Shown: positions 32,680 through 42,055, numbered from the stretch's first letter. The stretch: DNA of 64,000 nt from Actibacterium naphthalenivorans (GCF_014196965.1 NZ_JACIEQ010000003.1:124001-188000), one strand, 5' to 3'. The notes: generated from the sequence alone by a model not told the origin. Program-made: numbers and translations.

Positions 32680-33003
32680 CTATTCCTTTTCCATCGTGCA
32701 TTGCAGCGGATGCTGATGGCGGCGGGCGAAATCCATCACCTGCGCCACTTTCGTCTCGGCCACTTCGAAGGAGAAGACCCCGACCACCGCCAGCCCCTTT
32801 TTGTGGACCGTCAGCATCAGCTCGAACGCCTGGGTGTGGCTGAGGCCGAAGAACCGCTCCAGCACATGCACGACGAATTCCATCGGCGTGTAGTCGTCAT
32901 TCAGGATCAGCACCTTGTAGAGCGGCGGCCGTTCCGTTTTCGGACGGGTCTTGGTGATGACGCCCGCGTCATCATCCGTCTGGCCCTTCTTGTCGGACAT
33001 CAT
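32680..33003 (-). CDS. clpS: ATP-dependent Clp protease adaptor ClpS
   Basis: A 107-residue protein. After a charged, disordered N-terminus, the ClpS core is complete: [24 protein letters not shown], then [30 protein letters not shown]. The NDD and H residues of the N-degron pocket are visible. ClpS delivers proteins with bulky hydrophobic N-termini to ClpAP. clpA is not adjacent here, though it often is in gammaproteobacteria. Start is one of two consecutive ATGs (33003 or 33000); no clear ribosome binding site is seen. Confidence 0.96.
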   Translation of the reverse strand: MMSDKKGQTDDDAGVITKTRPKTERPPLYKVLILNDDYTPMEFVVHVLERFFGLSHTQAFELMLTVHKKGLAVVGVFSFEVAETKVAQVMDFARRHQHPLQCTMEKE

Positions 33004-33154
33004 ATGAGGATGGCGTCTGACCACACTCTCGCTCCGCATGTTTCGGATGGTTTCGTCTTGCGACCACATATATATGGCACAAGGCCCATCTGAAAAGGGG
33101 GCGGGGGCGATGCGGGCCCCGAACTGGCCCCTGGACCGAAGGAGACCGGCAAAA

Positions 33155-33856
33155 ATGCCCCGGAACCTGACCACAATCGGCTTCGATGCGGATGACACGC
33201 TCTGGCAGAACGAACAGTTCTTCCGCATGACCCAGGAGCGATTCGCCGAGCTTCTGGCCGATTTCGCCGAGCCGGACCATCTTCAGGCGCGGCTGCTGGC
33301 GGCGGAAAAGCGCAACCTCGGGCATTACGGGTTCGGCGTGAAGGGGTTCGTGCTGTCGATGATCGAAACCGCCATCGAGGTGACCGAAGAGCGCGTGCCC
33401 GCCGCCGTGATCGGCAAGCTGCTGGCGGCCGGGCAGGACATGCTGAACCACCCGATCGAGCTGCTGCCCCACGCCCGCGCGGCGATCGAGGATCTGGCGC
33501 CCCGGTTCCGCATCCTGCTGATCACCAAGGGCGACCTGCTGGACCAGGAGCGCAAGCTGGCGCAATCGGGGCTGGGCGAGCTGTTCGACGGGGTCGAGAT
33601 CGTCTCGAACAAGACCGCCGCGATCTATGCCGATATCTTCGCGCGTCACGGCGACGGCGCGGACCGGGCGATGATGGTCGGCAACTCGCTGCGCTCGGAC
33701 GTGATTCCGGCGCTGGAGGCCGGGGCCTGGGGCGTGTTCGTGCCGCACGGCATAACCTGGGCGCTGGAACATGCCGAACCGCCGCTGGCCCGGCCCCGGT
33801 TCCGCGAACTGCCCGATCTGAAAAATCTGCCCCGGCTGATCGAGGAGCTGGCCTGA
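33155..33856 (+). CDS. HAD-superfamily hydrolase
   Basis: A 233-residue cytoplasmic HAD protein. Motif I is [12 protein letters not shown], with the catalytic Asp pair; motif II is the LLITKGD region; motif III/IV is [19 protein letters not shown] helical cap lies between residues 20 and 95. AAGGAG precedes the ATG at 33155, so the longer frame from 33038 is rejected. Substrate unknown. It is divergent from clpS across about 150 bp containing a CATATATATGG stretch. Confidence 0.9.
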   Translation: MPRNLTTIGFDADDTLWQNEQFFRMTQERFAELLADFAEPDHLQARLLAAEKRNLGHYGFGVKGFVLSMIETAIEVTEERVPAAVIGKLLAAGQDMLNHPIELLPHARAAIEDLAPRFRILLITKGDLLDQERKLAQSGLGELFDGVEIVSNKTAAIYADIFARHGDGADRAMMVGNSLRSDVIPALEAGAWGVFVPHGITWALEHAEPPLARPRFRELPDLKNLPRLIEELA

Positions 33857-33916
33857 CATCTGGTGGCTGCCCGGCGGCCCGCCCCAAGATGTTGGCCACA
33901 CGTAAGCTTCGCTCGC

Positions 33917-33940
33917 AAACACCTTGAATATTTGGTGTTT
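33917..33940 (+). terminator. Terminator after the HAD gene
   Basis: AAACACC (33917-33923) pairs with GGTGTTT (33934-33940) around a 10-nt AT loop, and the second arm runs into TTTTCC. It lies 61 bp after the HAD stop and upstream of the carboxypeptidase gene. Confidence 0.55.
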
Positions 33941-34031
33941 TCCGGGGCCTTGCCTTGTGGTACGCTGCACTCAATCAAGAAAAAGCCGACCGGAAAAATC
34001 CGGCGGCGCGAGGCAGTAAAAGGCGTTAGCC

Positions 34032-35468
34032 GTGCAGATATTGGGACAGTGCGCCCGCCAAGGGCTTATTTTCATTTTTCTCGGGTTCGTGATGGTGGCC
34101 GGCACGATGCCGGGCATGGCCGCGCCCTATGCGGCGATGGTGATCGACGCGCGTTCGGGCGAGGTGCTGCATTCGCGCAACGCCGATACCCCGCTGCACC
34201 CCGCCTCGCTGACCAAGATGATGACGCTCTACATCGCGTTCGAGGCGATCGAGAATGGCGAGATCTCGCTCGATACCGCTGTGCGCATCTCGCAAAATGC
34301 CGCGGCCGAACCGCCCTCCAAGCTGGGCCTGCGCGCCGGGCAGACGATCAAGCTGCGCTATCTGATCCGGGCGGCGGCGGTGAAATCGGCCAATGACGCG
34401 GCCACCGCCATCGGCGAGGCGATCGAGGGCAGCGAAGCCGCCTTCGCCCGCCGCATGAACCGCACCGCCAAGGCCCTGGGGATGAGCAGGACAACCTTCA
34501 AGAACGCCAACGGCCTGACCGAGGACGGCCATCTGTCGACCGCGCGCGACATGACGACGCTGGGGCGGCACCTGTTCTACGACTATCCCGATTACTACAA
34601 CCTGTTCTCGCGCATCACCACCGATGCGGGGATCAAGCAGGTGGCCAGCTCCAACCGCCGCTTCCTGTCCAGCTACAAGGGCGCCGACGGCATCAAGACC
34701 GGCTACACCCGCGCCGCCGGGTTCAATCTGGTGGCCTCGGCCGAACGGGGCGGCGAGCGCATCATCGCCACCGTGTTCGGCGGCCGCTCCTCGGCCACGC
34801 GCAACGCGCAGGTGGCCGAACTGCTCGATCTGGGCTTCAGCCGCGCCCCCACCCGGGTGGCGGTGCGCAAACCGGCGCGCCCGCCCTATCTCGGCAGCGG
34901 CAAATCCGGCGCAACCATCCGCGTGGCCACGACGCTCAGCAGCTCGACCCGGCCCAGAACCCGGCCCGGAACCGGCGCCGCCGAGATGCCGCAGGAACTG
35001 CTCATCGCCCTGCGCGACGATATCCGCGATGCGGTGGAGCTGGCCAACAGCACCCCCGCTGCCGCCGCTGCGCCCCCTGCCCCCGAAAGCGCCACTCTTG
35101 AACTGGCCGCCGTCTCCATCCCGGCGATCCCGCCCAAACCCCGCCCCGCCGTCGCCACCGCCACCCCGGCCGTCGCGATGACCGCCCCGCCGGAGGCGCC
35201 AGAGGTCGTGACCCGCATGTCCAGCTCGAGCGGGCGCCACTGGGGCATCAACGTCGGCCGCTACGGCACCCAGTACGAGGCAGAGCGCGTGCTGCTGGAA
35301 ACCGCGCTCAAGGAGCTCGGCGCGCTGGACGAAGCCCTGCGCAAGGTCAACCGCTCCAGCCGCGGGTTCGATGCCAATTTCGTGGGCATGACCAAGGAAC
35401 AGGCCGCACTTGCCTGCCGCCGCCTTCAGGCCTACGGCTCCGATTGCGATACGTTCGGCCCGTCCTGA
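34032..35468 (+). CDS. D-alanyl-D-alanine carboxypeptidase (PBP5/6 type) with C-terminal SPOR domain
   Basis: A 478-residue secreted penicillin-binding protein. The signal peptide ends near GMAA (residue 31). Catalytic motifs are S59-L-T-K62, S119-A-N121 and K222-T-G224. After the catalytic domain, an Ala/Pro-rich linker (about 290-385) leads to a SPOR domain (WGINVGRYGTQYEAERVLL to the end), which binds denuded glycan at division sites. The enzyme trims the terminal D-Ala of peptidoglycan stem peptides. It starts at GTG with AAGG upstream. This PBP-SPOR fusion is common in Rhodobacterales. Confidence 0.93.
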   Translation: MQILGQCARQGLIFIFLGFVMVAGTMPGMAAPYAAMVIDARSGEVLHSRNADTPLHPASLTKMMTLYIAFEAIENGEISLDTAVRISQNAAAEPPSKLGLRAGQTIKLRYLIRAAAVKSANDAATAIGEAIEGSEAAFARRMNRTAKALGMSRTTFKNANGLTEDGHLSTARDMTTLGRHLFYDYPDYYNLFSRITTDAGIKQVASSNRRFLSSYKGADGIKTGYTRAAGFNLVASAERGGERIIATVFGGRSSATRNAQVAELLDLGFSRAPTRVAVRKPARPPYLGSGKSGATIRVATTLSSSTRPRTRPGTGAAEMPQELLIALRDDIRDAVELANSTPAAAAAPPAPESATLELAAVSIPAIPPKPRPAVATATPAVAMTAPPEAPEVVTRMSSSSGRHWGINVGRYGTQYEAERVLLETALKELGALDEALRKVNRSSRGFDANFVGMTKEQAALACRRLQAYGSDCDTFGPS

Positions 35469-35478
35469 CGGCCGGCCC

Positions 35479-35532
35479 CTTCATCTTTCCCGAAATATCC
35501 CCGCCGGAGGCAGACTCGCGCCCGCAGGGCGC
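35479..35532. repeat. Interspersed intergenic element, copy 2
   Basis: The core AAATATCCCCGCCGGAGG (35493-35510) is identical to 2983-3000, and the preceding CTTCATCTTTCC also matches. A hairpin follows: GCGCCC (35518-35523) and GGGCGC (35527-35532) around GCA. It lies between the convergent carboxypeptidase and ccoS genes. Confidence 0.7.
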
Positions 35533-35574
35533 ATGAAGCCGTGGCCCGGAACGGGCCTCGATCCGGCGGCGTGC

Positions 35575-35733
35575 TCAGGGTCTGGGCTGATCGTCCCAGT
35601 CATCGCTCAGGATGCGCCGGCTGTCGCCCTCGGGGTCGTCGAACTGCCGGCTGCGCAGCGCCCAGAAGAACGCCGCCAGCCCCAGCCCGCCCAGAAACAG
35701 CGAGATCGGGATCAGGTAAACCAGAATCTGCAT
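35575..35733 (-). CDS. ccoS: cbb3 oxidase maturation protein CcoS
   Basis: A 52-residue protein with one membrane helix at the N-terminus (VYLIPISLFLGGLGLAAFFW) followed by the family motif ALRSRQFDDPEGDSRRIL and an acidic tail (SDDWDDQP). CcoS is needed for cofactor insertion into the catalytic subunit of cbb3 oxidase. The ATG lies one base after the ccoI stop, so the two are translationally coupled. It is the last gene of ccoGHIS. Confidence 0.93.
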   Translation of the reverse strand: MQILVYLIPISLFLGGLGLAAFFWALRSRQFDDPEGDSRRILSDDWDDQPRP

Positions 35734-35734
35734 G

Positions 35735-37927
35735 TCAGGACCGCAGCCGCAGCGCGTTCAGCGACACGCTGATCGAAGAGGCCGACATCGCAAGCGCCGC
35801 CGCCAGCGGCGTGGCAAAGCCCAGAAGCGCGATCGGCACCGCGATCATGTTGTAAAGCGCGGCGATGGTGAAATTCTCCTTGATCCGCCGCGTCGCCTTT
35901 TTCGCCGTTACCGCCGCCTCGGCCAGCGGCGCCAGATCCGCGCCCAGCAGCACGATGTCCGACGCGACCCGTGCCGCATCCAGCGCCGTCGCCGGCGACA
36001 CCGAGACATACGCCGCCGTCAGCGCCGCCGTGTCGTTCAGCCCGTCGCCCACCATCAGCACCCGGTGGCCCGCATCGCCCAGCGCGCGCACCCGCGCGGC
36101 CTTGTCGGCGGGCAGCGCCCCGGCCACCCAGTTTTCGATCCCCAGCCGCGCGGCCATATCCGCCACCGGCCCCTCGGCATCGCCCGAGATCAGATGCACC
36201 GCCTTGCCCTGCGCGCGCAGGGCGCGCACCGCCTCTTCGGCGCCGGGGCGCAGGCTGTCGGCGAAGGTGAATTCGATCGGGGCCGCCGCGCCGATGCGCA
36301 GCCAGGCCGCCGTGTTGCGGCCCGGTTCGGCGCCCAGCCATCCCGCCCGGCCAAAGCGCACCGTCTCGCCCGCCCATGTCCCTTCGACGCCGTAGCCCGG
36401 CACCTCGTGCACATCGGTCACCCGTGCGGGCTGAATGCCCGCCCGGCGTGCCGCATCGGCCAGCGCGGCGGCCAGCGGATGCGCCGATCCTGCGGCCAGC
36501 GCCAGCGCCACCTCCAGCTCGCGCCGGGGGTGATCGCCCAGATTGGTGGCCTCGGGTGCGCCGAGGGTCAGGGTGCCGGTCTTGTCGAAGACCACGGTAT
36601 CGACCTCTGCCAGACGTTCCAGCGCGGTGCCGTCCTTGATCAGCATGCCGCGCTTGAAGAGCCGCCCGGAGGCCGCCGTCGTGACCGCCGGCACGGCCAG
36701 ACCGAGCGCGCAGGGGCAGGTGATGATCAGCACCGCCACCGCGATGTTCAGCGCCAGCCGCACATCGCCGCCCGATTGCACCAGCCAGCCGATGAAGGCG
36801 AAGAGCGACAGCAGATGCACCCCCGGCGCATAGATCCGCGCGGCCCTGTCGGCCAGCGAGGTATAGCGGTTGCGCGCGCTTTCGGCCATCGCCACCAGAT
36901 CGGCCATGCGGTGCAGCGAGCTGTCCTCGCCCGCCGCCGTCACCCGCACCGAGAGCGGGCCGGTCAGGTTGACCTCGCCGGCGCAGACCACGGTGCCCGC
37001 CCCGGCGAAGGCGGGCAGGCTTTCGCCGGTCAGAAGCGAACGGTCGATTTCCGACTGCCCGTCGGTGATCACGCCATCCACGGGCACGCGCGCGCCGGGT
37101 TTCACCCGGACGATATCGCCCACCGCCAGTTCGGCGATGGAAACGGTCTGCTCGCCCGTATCGGTGATCTTCAGGGCGCGCGGCACTTCGAGCGCCGCCA
37201 GCTCCTCGGCTGCGGAACGGGCCACGGCGCGGGTGCGGTGATCGAGATAGCGGCCCGCCAGCAGGAAGAAGGTCAGCGACAGGGCCGCGTCGAAATAGGC
37301 ATGGGCGCCCGATTGCGTCACCTCGTAGAGCGACATGCCGGCGGCCAGCAGGATCGCCAGCGAGATCGGCACATCCATGTTCAGCCGTTTCGCCGCGAGC
37401 GCGCCCCAGGCGTTGCGAAAGAAGGGCTGGGCCGAGAACGCGATGGTGGGCAGGGCGATGGCGGCGGAGACCCAGTGGAACAGGTCGCGCGTGGCGTCAG
37501 CGGCGCCCGACCAGACGGCGACCGACAGCAGCATCACGTTCATCATCGCAAAGCCCGCCACGGCCAGCCGCATCAGGATGTCGCGCCCGGCCTTGTCGGT
37601 GGCGGTGGCCGACAGCATGCCGGGATCAAGCTCATGCGCCTCATAGCCCAGACGGTCGAGCACGGCGATCAGGCCGGCGGCGGTGACGTCGGGCTCGGCC
37701 TCGACGCTGACGCGTTTCAGCGTCAGGTTCACCCGGGCCGAACGGACGCCCGGTTCGGCGGCCAGCCCGCGTTCCACGGCAGAGATGCAGCCCGCGCAAT
37801 GGATCGTCGGCAGTGACAGCAGCAGCCGCGCCTCGGTGGGGTCGTCGGCCTTTGCCAATGCCTCGGCGGCCGGGGCGACGGCGCAGGCCGGGCAGGCAGC
37901 CGGGCGGGGGGGGAAGGCGGCGGTCAT
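35735..37927 (-). CDS. ccoI: Copper-transporting P1B-type ATPase CcoI/FixI
   Basis: A 730-residue copper pump. The N-terminal metal-binding domain has C44-A-G-C47 in LPTIHCAGC, and an extra Cys pair lies in ACPAC (11-15). P-type motifs are LTGES, the intramembrane ITCPCALGL, the phosphorylation site DKTGTLT and MVGDGLNDTAAL. This CopA2/CcoI class exports Cu(I) to the periplasm for the haem-copper centre of cbb3 oxidase and does not serve resistance. It follows ccoH with a 4-bp gap. Confidence 0.96.
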   Translation of the reverse strand: MTAAFPPRPAACPACAVAPAAEALAKADDPTEARLLLSLPTIHCAGCISAVERGLAAEPGVRSARVNLTLKRVSVEAEPDVTAAGLIAVLDRLGYEAHELDPGMLSATATDKAGRDILMRLAVAGFAMMNVMLLSVAVWSGAADATRDLFHWVSAAIALPTIAFSAQPFFRNAWGALAAKRLNMDVPISLAILLAAGMSLYEVTQSGAHAYFDAALSLTFFLLAGRYLDHRTRAVARSAAEELAALEVPRALKITDTGEQTVSIAELAVGDIVRVKPGARVPVDGVITDGQSEIDRSLLTGESLPAFAGAGTVVCAGEVNLTGPLSVRVTAAGEDSSLHRMADLVAMAESARNRYTSLADRAARIYAPGVHLLSLFAFIGWLVQSGGDVRLALNIAVAVLIITCPCALGLAVPAVTTAASGRLFKRGMLIKDGTALERLAEVDTVVFDKTGTLTLGAPEATNLGDHPRRELEVALALAAGSAHPLAAALADAARRAGIQPARVTDVHEVPGYGVEGTWAGETVRFGRAGWLGAEPGRNTAAWLRIGAAAPIEFTFADSLRPGAEEAVRALRAQGKAVHLISGDAEGPVADMAARLGIENWVAGALPADKAARVRALGDAGHRVLMVGDGLNDTAALTAAYVSVSPATALDAARVASDIVLLGADLAPLAEAAVTAKKATRRIKENFTIAALYNMIAVPIALLGFATPLAAALAMSASSISVSLNALRLRS

Positions 37928-37931
37928 GCGG

Positions 37932-38390
37932 TCAGCCCTTCACGAAAAGATCCAGCCGCTGGCGGAAGGGCGTGCCGTCTTCGGCGGTCGCCTCGAGCAG
38001 CATCATCCATTTGCCGCGCCCCAGCGTCACCGGCGCGGTGTAGCGGCCGGCATAGCCGGTGAATTCCGGCCGGATGTCATCGCGCGCTTCGGTGGTGCGG
38101 CCGATCAGAACGGTGAAATCCCTGGGCACCACGGTGCCGCCATTGGCCTGGCGGAAGTTCAGCACCAGCTCGCCCTCGGCATAGCCGCTGTCGACGACCC
38201 AGCCCAGCCCCTCCTGCGCGTCGCGGCGGGTGTCGAACTCCTGACTGGCGACGTAGGAGTTCTTGACCTCCAGCCCGGGAAAGGTGTCGACGGCCAGAAA
38301 GGCCATCACGAGGTTGACGCCGATGATCACCGAAAAGGCCGATACCGTGATGATCAGAACGGTGCGCCCGGTCAGCGGCTTGTCGGTCAT
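37932..38390 (-). CDS. ccoH: cbb3 oxidase assembly protein CcoH/FixH
   Basis: A 152-residue protein with one N-terminal membrane segment (about residues 8-32, containing VLIITVSAFSVIIGVNLVMAF) and a periplasmic FixH domain with the family segment VVDSGYAEGELVLNFRQANGG. CcoH interacts with the oxidase during assembly. Its start overlaps the ccoG stop by 4 bp. Confidence 0.92.
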   Translation of the reverse strand: MTDKPLTGRTVLIITVSAFSVIIGVNLVMAFLAVDTFPGLEVKNSYVASQEFDTRRDAQEGLGWVVDSGYAEGELVLNFRQANGGTVVPRDFTVLIGRTTEARDDIRPEFTGYAGRYTAPVTLGRGKWMMLLEATAEDGTPFRQRLDLFVKG

Positions 38391-39817
38391 TGCTCTCTCC
38401 CGTTGAACACGGTGCCGGCAGAGGCGCGCTCCTGCGCTTCCACATCCTCGACCCAGATCTGCAGATCGGTGCGGGCCGATTGCGCGGCGGCGCTGCCTGC
38501 GGGGGCGGTGACGTAGACGCGCTGCAGTTTGGTCGCGTCGGCGGGCACGATCACAGTTTGATCGCCCGAGCCTTCCAGATCAACGATGAATTCGGCATCC
38601 GATGTCGCAGTGACCAAAAATGCCCGATCCTCGCCCTGCTTGTTGCGCAGGCGCACGTCATAGGTGTTGCGGATCGACCCGTCGGACAGGGTGACGAAGG
38701 TCGGGTTACGCACCGGCGACACGGTCAGATCCACCTCGGAGCGGATGAACAGCGCCACCAGAAGCGCCACGCCCACCGAGGACCACAGCGCGGTGTAAAG
38801 GATGGTGCGGGGACGGAAGACATGTTTCCAGACCGATTTCGGCGGCTTCCCCGCGCGCTCGCGCGGCTCGTCGGTCAGGGCCATGTAGTCGACCAGCCCG
38901 CGCGGCTTGCCGATCTTGTCCATCACGTCGTCGCAGGCGTCGATGCACAGCGCGCAGGTGATGCAGGCAAGCTGTTGCCCGTCGCGGATGTCGATGCCCA
39001 TGGGGCAGACGTTGACGCAGGCGTTGCAATCGATGCAATCGCCGAGCTGATCGGCATCGGCGGCCTTGCGGTGTTTGCCGCGCGGCTCTCCGCGCCAGTC
39101 GCGATAGGCGACGGTCAGGGTGTCTTCGTCCATCATCGCGGCCTGGATGCGCGGCCAGGGACACATGTAGATGCACACCTGTTCGCGCATGAAACCGCCG
39201 AAGGTGAAGGTTGTCAGGGTCAGCACCGCGATGGTGCCATAGGCCACGGGGCTGGCATCGAGGGTGACGAGGTTGCGCAGCAGCGTCGGCGCGTCGGTGA
39301 AATAGAACACCCAGGCGCCGCCGGTGGCCACGGCGATCATCAGCCACAGCGCCCATTTGGTGATCCGCAGCCGCGCCTTGCGCGCGTCCCAGGGTGCATT
39401 CCACAGCTTGACGCGCTTGTTGCGGTCGCCTTCGACCCAGCGCTCGACAAGGATGAACAGATCGGTCCAGACCGTTTGCGGGCAGCCATAGCCGCACCAC
39501 ACCCGCCCCAGCGCCGAGGTGAACAGGAACAACCCCAGCCCCGCCATGATCAGCAGCCCGGCGACGAAGTAGAATTCATGCGGCCAGATCTCGATCCAGA
39601 ACATGAAGAAGCGCCGGTCGGCCAGATCCACCAGCACCGCCTGATCGGGCAGGTTGGGGCCGCGATCCCAGCGGACCCACGGGGTCAGGTAGTAGATGCC
39701 CAAGGTCAGGGCCATCAGCCACCATTTGAGGGTACGGAACGGGCCGCTGACACGGCGCGGAAAAATCGGTTCGCGCGCGGAATAGAGGGGTTCTTCGGTA
39801 GGTTCTGTCGTGCTCAC
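38387..39817 (-). CDS. ccoG: Polyferredoxin assembly protein CcoG/FixG/RdxB
   Basis: A 476-residue membrane protein. Early membrane helices are followed by ALGRVWCGYGCPQTVWTD, then MREQVCIYMCPWPRIQ, and a cytoplasmic dicluster ferredoxin domain with DCIDCNACVNVCPMGID and ACITCALCIDACDD. The C-terminal periplasmic domain is beta-rich. CcoG is thought to reduce Cu(II) during cbb3 oxidase assembly. I chose the GTG at 39817 because GGAG lies 7 bp upstream; the longer frame to 39877 has no such site and would run close to the FNR box. Confidence 0.95.
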   Translation of the reverse strand: MSTTEPTEEPLYSAREPIFPRRVSGPFRTLKWWLMALTLGIYYLTPWVRWDRGPNLPDQAVLVDLADRRFFMFWIEIWPHEFYFVAGLLIMAGLGLFLFTSALGRVWCGYGCPQTVWTDLFILVERWVEGDRNKRVKLWNAPWDARKARLRITKWALWLMIAVATGGAWVFYFTDAPTLLRNLVTLDASPVAYGTIAVLTLTTFTFGGFMREQVCIYMCPWPRIQAAMMDEDTLTVAYRDWRGEPRGKHRKAADADQLGDCIDCNACVNVCPMGIDIRDGQQLACITCALCIDACDDVMDKIGKPRGLVDYMALTDEPRERAGKPPKSVWKHVFRPRTILYTALWSSVGVALLVALFIRSEVDLTVSPVRNPTFVTLSDGSIRNTYDVRLRNKQGEDRAFLVTATSDAEFIVDLEGSGDQTVIVPADATKLQRVYVTAPAGSAAAQSARTDLQIWVEDVEAQERASAGTVFNGREQ

Positions 39818-39878
39818 GGACGTGCTCCGGCTCCTGTTCGCGGTTCGGCCCTTGTCGCAGCGATACGGGGGCGTCACA

Positions 39879-39892
39879 TTGACCTAAGTCAA
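39879..39892. promoter_or_regulatory. FNR-type box upstream of ccoG
   Basis: TTGACCTAAGTCAA, a perfect palindrome with 5-bp arms, lies 62 bp upstream of the ccoG start. It differs from the FNR/FnrL consensus TTGATNNNNATCAA only at the inner T/A pair. FnrL is encoded 5 kb away. Confidence 0.8.
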
Positions 39893-39970
39893 AGGTGTAT
39901 CGCAAAGTCAGGATGCCGCGCCAGCATGGCCCGCGGGTGGACAGAACCGGCCTTGTCCGGTAGAAAATAA

Positions 39971-40025
39971 ACACCGGCCCCCTGGAAACGCGCGAACAGG
40001 ACGGGGGCCGGTGTTTTCAACCGGG
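39971..40025. repeat. Duplicated terminator, copy 1
   Basis: A perfect 12-bp stem, ACACCGGCCCCC (39971-39982) and GGGGGCCGGTGT (40003-40014), with a 20-nt loop. T-rich sequence follows on both strands (TTTT on the plus side, TTATTTTC on the minus side), so it can work in both directions. Bases 39972-40025 match 40152-40205 with three differences. It lies beyond ccoP and ends the ccoNOQP transcript before ccoG. Confidence 0.8.
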
Positions 40026-40079
40026 AGCTTGGGTCCCCCTGTTGTATTCCCATGTTATGTGCCGCCGGGGAAGCCGACC

Positions 40080-40093
40080 TTGATTTGCGTCAA
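40080..40093. promoter_or_regulatory. FNR-type box between the terminator copies
   Basis: TTGATTTGCGTCAA matches TTGATNNNNATCAA with one change. It lies downstream of ccoP and about 260 bp upstream of ccoG, between the two terminator copies. Its target may be ccoG from a distal promoter, or it may be a relic. Confidence 0.6.
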
Positions 40094-40150
40094 GCCGCGG
40101 TTTCCCGCCGCGCGCCTTGCCTGCCCGCCCTGCGATTTGCCGGAATAATC

Positions 40151-40205
40151 GCACCGGCCCCCTGGAAACGCGCGAACAGGATGGGGACCGGTGCTTTCAA
40201 CCGGG
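40151..40205. repeat. Duplicated terminator, copy 2
   Basis: Near-identical to 39971-40025. The stem GCACCGGCCCCC (40151-40162) and GGGGACCGGTGC (40183-40194) has one C-A mismatch. The outermost pair is G-C here where copy 1 has A-T, a paired change that keeps the stem. It lies 26 bp beyond the ccoP stop. Confidence 0.75.
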
Positions 40206-40222
40206 GGGCTTGCGCCCCCCGG
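40201..40222 (-). terminator. GC hairpin just after ccoP
   Basis: CCGGGGGGC (40201-40209) and GCCCCCCGG (40214-40222) form a perfect 9-bp stem with a 4-nt loop, 8 bp after the ccoP stop. It is followed on the minus strand by the duplicated terminator copies. Together they form a strong transcription end for ccoNOQP. Confidence 0.75.
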
Positions 40223-40230
40223 AAGCCGTT

Positions 40231-41103
40231 TTACTCGCCGCCGCCAAGCTGGTGGACATAGGTGGCCACGGCGCGGATGTCGGCCTCGCTCAGCCGGGCC
40301 TGCCATGTCGGCATGACCCCGAACCGGGCGTTGGTGACGGTAAAGGTGATCGCGTCCTCGCTGCCGCCGTAGAGCCAGATCGCGTCGGTCAGGTTGGGCG
40401 CGCCCTGGAACCTGTCACCGGTGCCGTCTTCCATATGGCAGGCCGCGCAATTGTCCAGGAACACCGTCTCGCCAGGCGCGGCGAGCGCCGCGTCGTGATC
40501 CTGGCCCGAGAGTTTCCGGACATATTGCACGACCTGGGCGATCTCTCCCTCCTCAAGGATCTCGCCGAACACGGGCATCTCGGAATAGCGGGCATCGGGG
40601 TCCTGCTCGTTCCGGATACCATGTGTGATGGTCAGGTGGATATCTTCGATCGTGCCGCCCCACAGCCAGTCGTCATCCAGCAGGTTGGGATAGCCCGACG
40701 CCTGTACCCCGGCCGCACCCGAGCCGTGGCACTGGGCGCACCAGGTCTGGAACACGGCGGCGCCGGCGTTGACCGAATAGTTCATCAGCTCCGGGTCGCC
40801 GGGGATCTCGGTCAGCTCGGCGCTGACCAGCCTGGCCTCGATCGGGGCGTTCATCGCGTCGAACCGCTCGATTTCCTTGGCCACGTTGGCGCGGGTCGAA
40901 TAGCCCAGGATGCCGGGCGTGGCCTTTTTGACCAGGGGCCAGGCCGGATAGGCGATCGAATAGAGCAGCGCGTAGACGATGCAGGCATAGAAGGTCCAGA
41001 GCCACCAGCGCGGCAGCGGGTTGTTGAACTCTTCGATCCCGTCCCAGGAATGGCCGGTGGTTTCGACCTCTCCGGGTTTGTTGTTGGTCTTGTCGGTACT
41101 CAT
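40231..41103 (-). CDS. ccoP: cbb3 oxidase dihaem subunit CcoP
   Basis: A 290-residue membrane-anchored cytochrome. The N-terminus has [20 protein letters not shown], a family signature, then a membrane helix (about 33-58). Two haem c sites follow: CAQCH (122-126) and CAACH (219-223). It accepts electrons from periplasmic c-type cytochromes and passes them via CcoO to CcoN. Its start overlaps the ccoQ stop by 4 bp. Confidence 0.97.
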   Translation of the reverse strand: MSTDKTNNKPGEVETTGHSWDGIEEFNNPLPRWWLWTFYACIVYALLYSIAYPAWPLVKKATPGILGYSTRANVAKEIERFDAMNAPIEARLVSAELTEIPGDPELMNYSVNAGAAVFQTWCAQCHGSGAAGVQASGYPNLLDDDWLWGGTIEDIHLTITHGIRNEQDPDARYSEMPVFGEILEEGEIAQVVQYVRKLSGQDHDAALAAPGETVFLDNCAACHMEDGTGDRFQGAPNLTDAIWLYGGSEDAITFTVTNARFGVMPTWQARLSEADIRAVATYVHQLGGGE

Positions 41104-41309
41104 GTCCGCGCCTCCTTGATATGCGCGCCGTTCTTTTCGTCGTCGCAGGCGGGTTTCTTCTCGTGGCGGAACGGGATGTTCGCGCTGTCCAGATGTTCGG
41201 CGGTGCTGCCGGGGCGGAAGACCCAGATGATCATGCCGACGAAGAACAGCGCCAGGGCAAGCAGCGCCCAGCTGTCGGCGAACATGCGAAGCAGGGAATA
41301 GGTATCCAT
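41100..41309 (-). CDS. ccoQ: cbb3 oxidase small subunit CcoQ
   Basis: A 69-residue protein with one membrane helix ([21 protein letters not shown]) and a polar tail ([14 protein letters not shown]) typical of CcoQ. It stabilises the oxidase complex. It lies 9 bp downstream of ccoO. Confidence 0.92.
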   Translation of the reverse strand: MDTYSLLRMFADSWALLALALFFVGMIIWVFRPGSTAEHLDSANIPFRHEKKPACDDEKNGAHIKEART

Positions 41310-41318
41310 CTTCGCCCC

Positions 41319-42044
41319 CTACCGGTTCGCCACAGGCTCGAAGGTCGAGAAATCAACCAGCGTGCCGAGCATTTGCAGATAGGCGATCAGCGCATCCATT
41401 TCCGAGATGCCCGGCGCGCCGTCGAAGTTGCGCACCTGCGCACCCGGATAACGCTCGAGCAGACCGTCGGTATCGCCCCAGGGGTCGATCTGGACGGTGA
41501 AATCGGCCACCGCGTTTTCCAGCATCTCGTCGGTATAGGGCACGCCCACCACGCGATGCGTCTTCATCGAGTCGGCGATATACTTGCCGTCGATCATCTT
41601 GCGCTCGAGGAAGGCGTATTTCGGCATCACCGATTCCGGCACGACCGACTGCGGGTTGCGCAGGTGATCCACGTGCCATTCGTCGGAATAGCGGCCGCCC
41701 ACGCGGGCCAGATCGGGCCCGGTGCGTTTGGAGCCCCACTGGAACGGATGGTCATACATCGATTCCGCGGCGAGGCTGTAGTGGCCGTAACGCTCCACCT
41801 CGTCGCGCATCGGGCGGATCATCTGGCTGTGGCAGACATAGCAGCCCTCGCGGACGTAGACATCACGCCCGGCCAGTTCCAGCGGCGAATAGGGGCGCAC
41901 GCCTTCGACCTCTTCGATGGTGTTTTCGAGGTAGAAGAGCGGTGCGATTTCCACGATCCCGCCGATGGTCACGACCAGAAAGCTGAACACCAGAAGCAGC
42001 GACGCGTTCTTCTCGATGATTTTATGTTTGTCGAGGATAGCCAT
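41319..42044 (-). CDS. ccoO: cbb3 oxidase monohaem subunit CcoO
   Basis: A 241-residue membrane-anchored cytochrome c. One N-terminal helix (15-38) is followed by haem site CYVCH (68-72) in [18 protein letters not shown], a CcoO signature. Further family blocks are [21 protein letters not shown] and YLQMLGT. It carries electrons from CcoP to CcoN. It starts 11 bp after the ccoN stop. Confidence 0.97.
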   Translation of the reverse strand: MAILDKHKIIEKNASLLLVFSFLVVTIGGIVEIAPLFYLENTIEEVEGVRPYSPLELAGRDVYVREGCYVCHSQMIRPMRDEVERYGHYSLAAESMYDHPFQWGSKRTGPDLARVGGRYSDEWHVDHLRNPQSVVPESVMPKYAFLERKMIDGKYIADSMKTHRVVGVPYTDEMLENAVADFTVQIDPWGDTDGLLERYPGAQVRNFDGAPGISEMDALIAYLQMLGTLVDFSTFEPVANR

Positions 42045-42055
42045 TGCTGTCGTCC

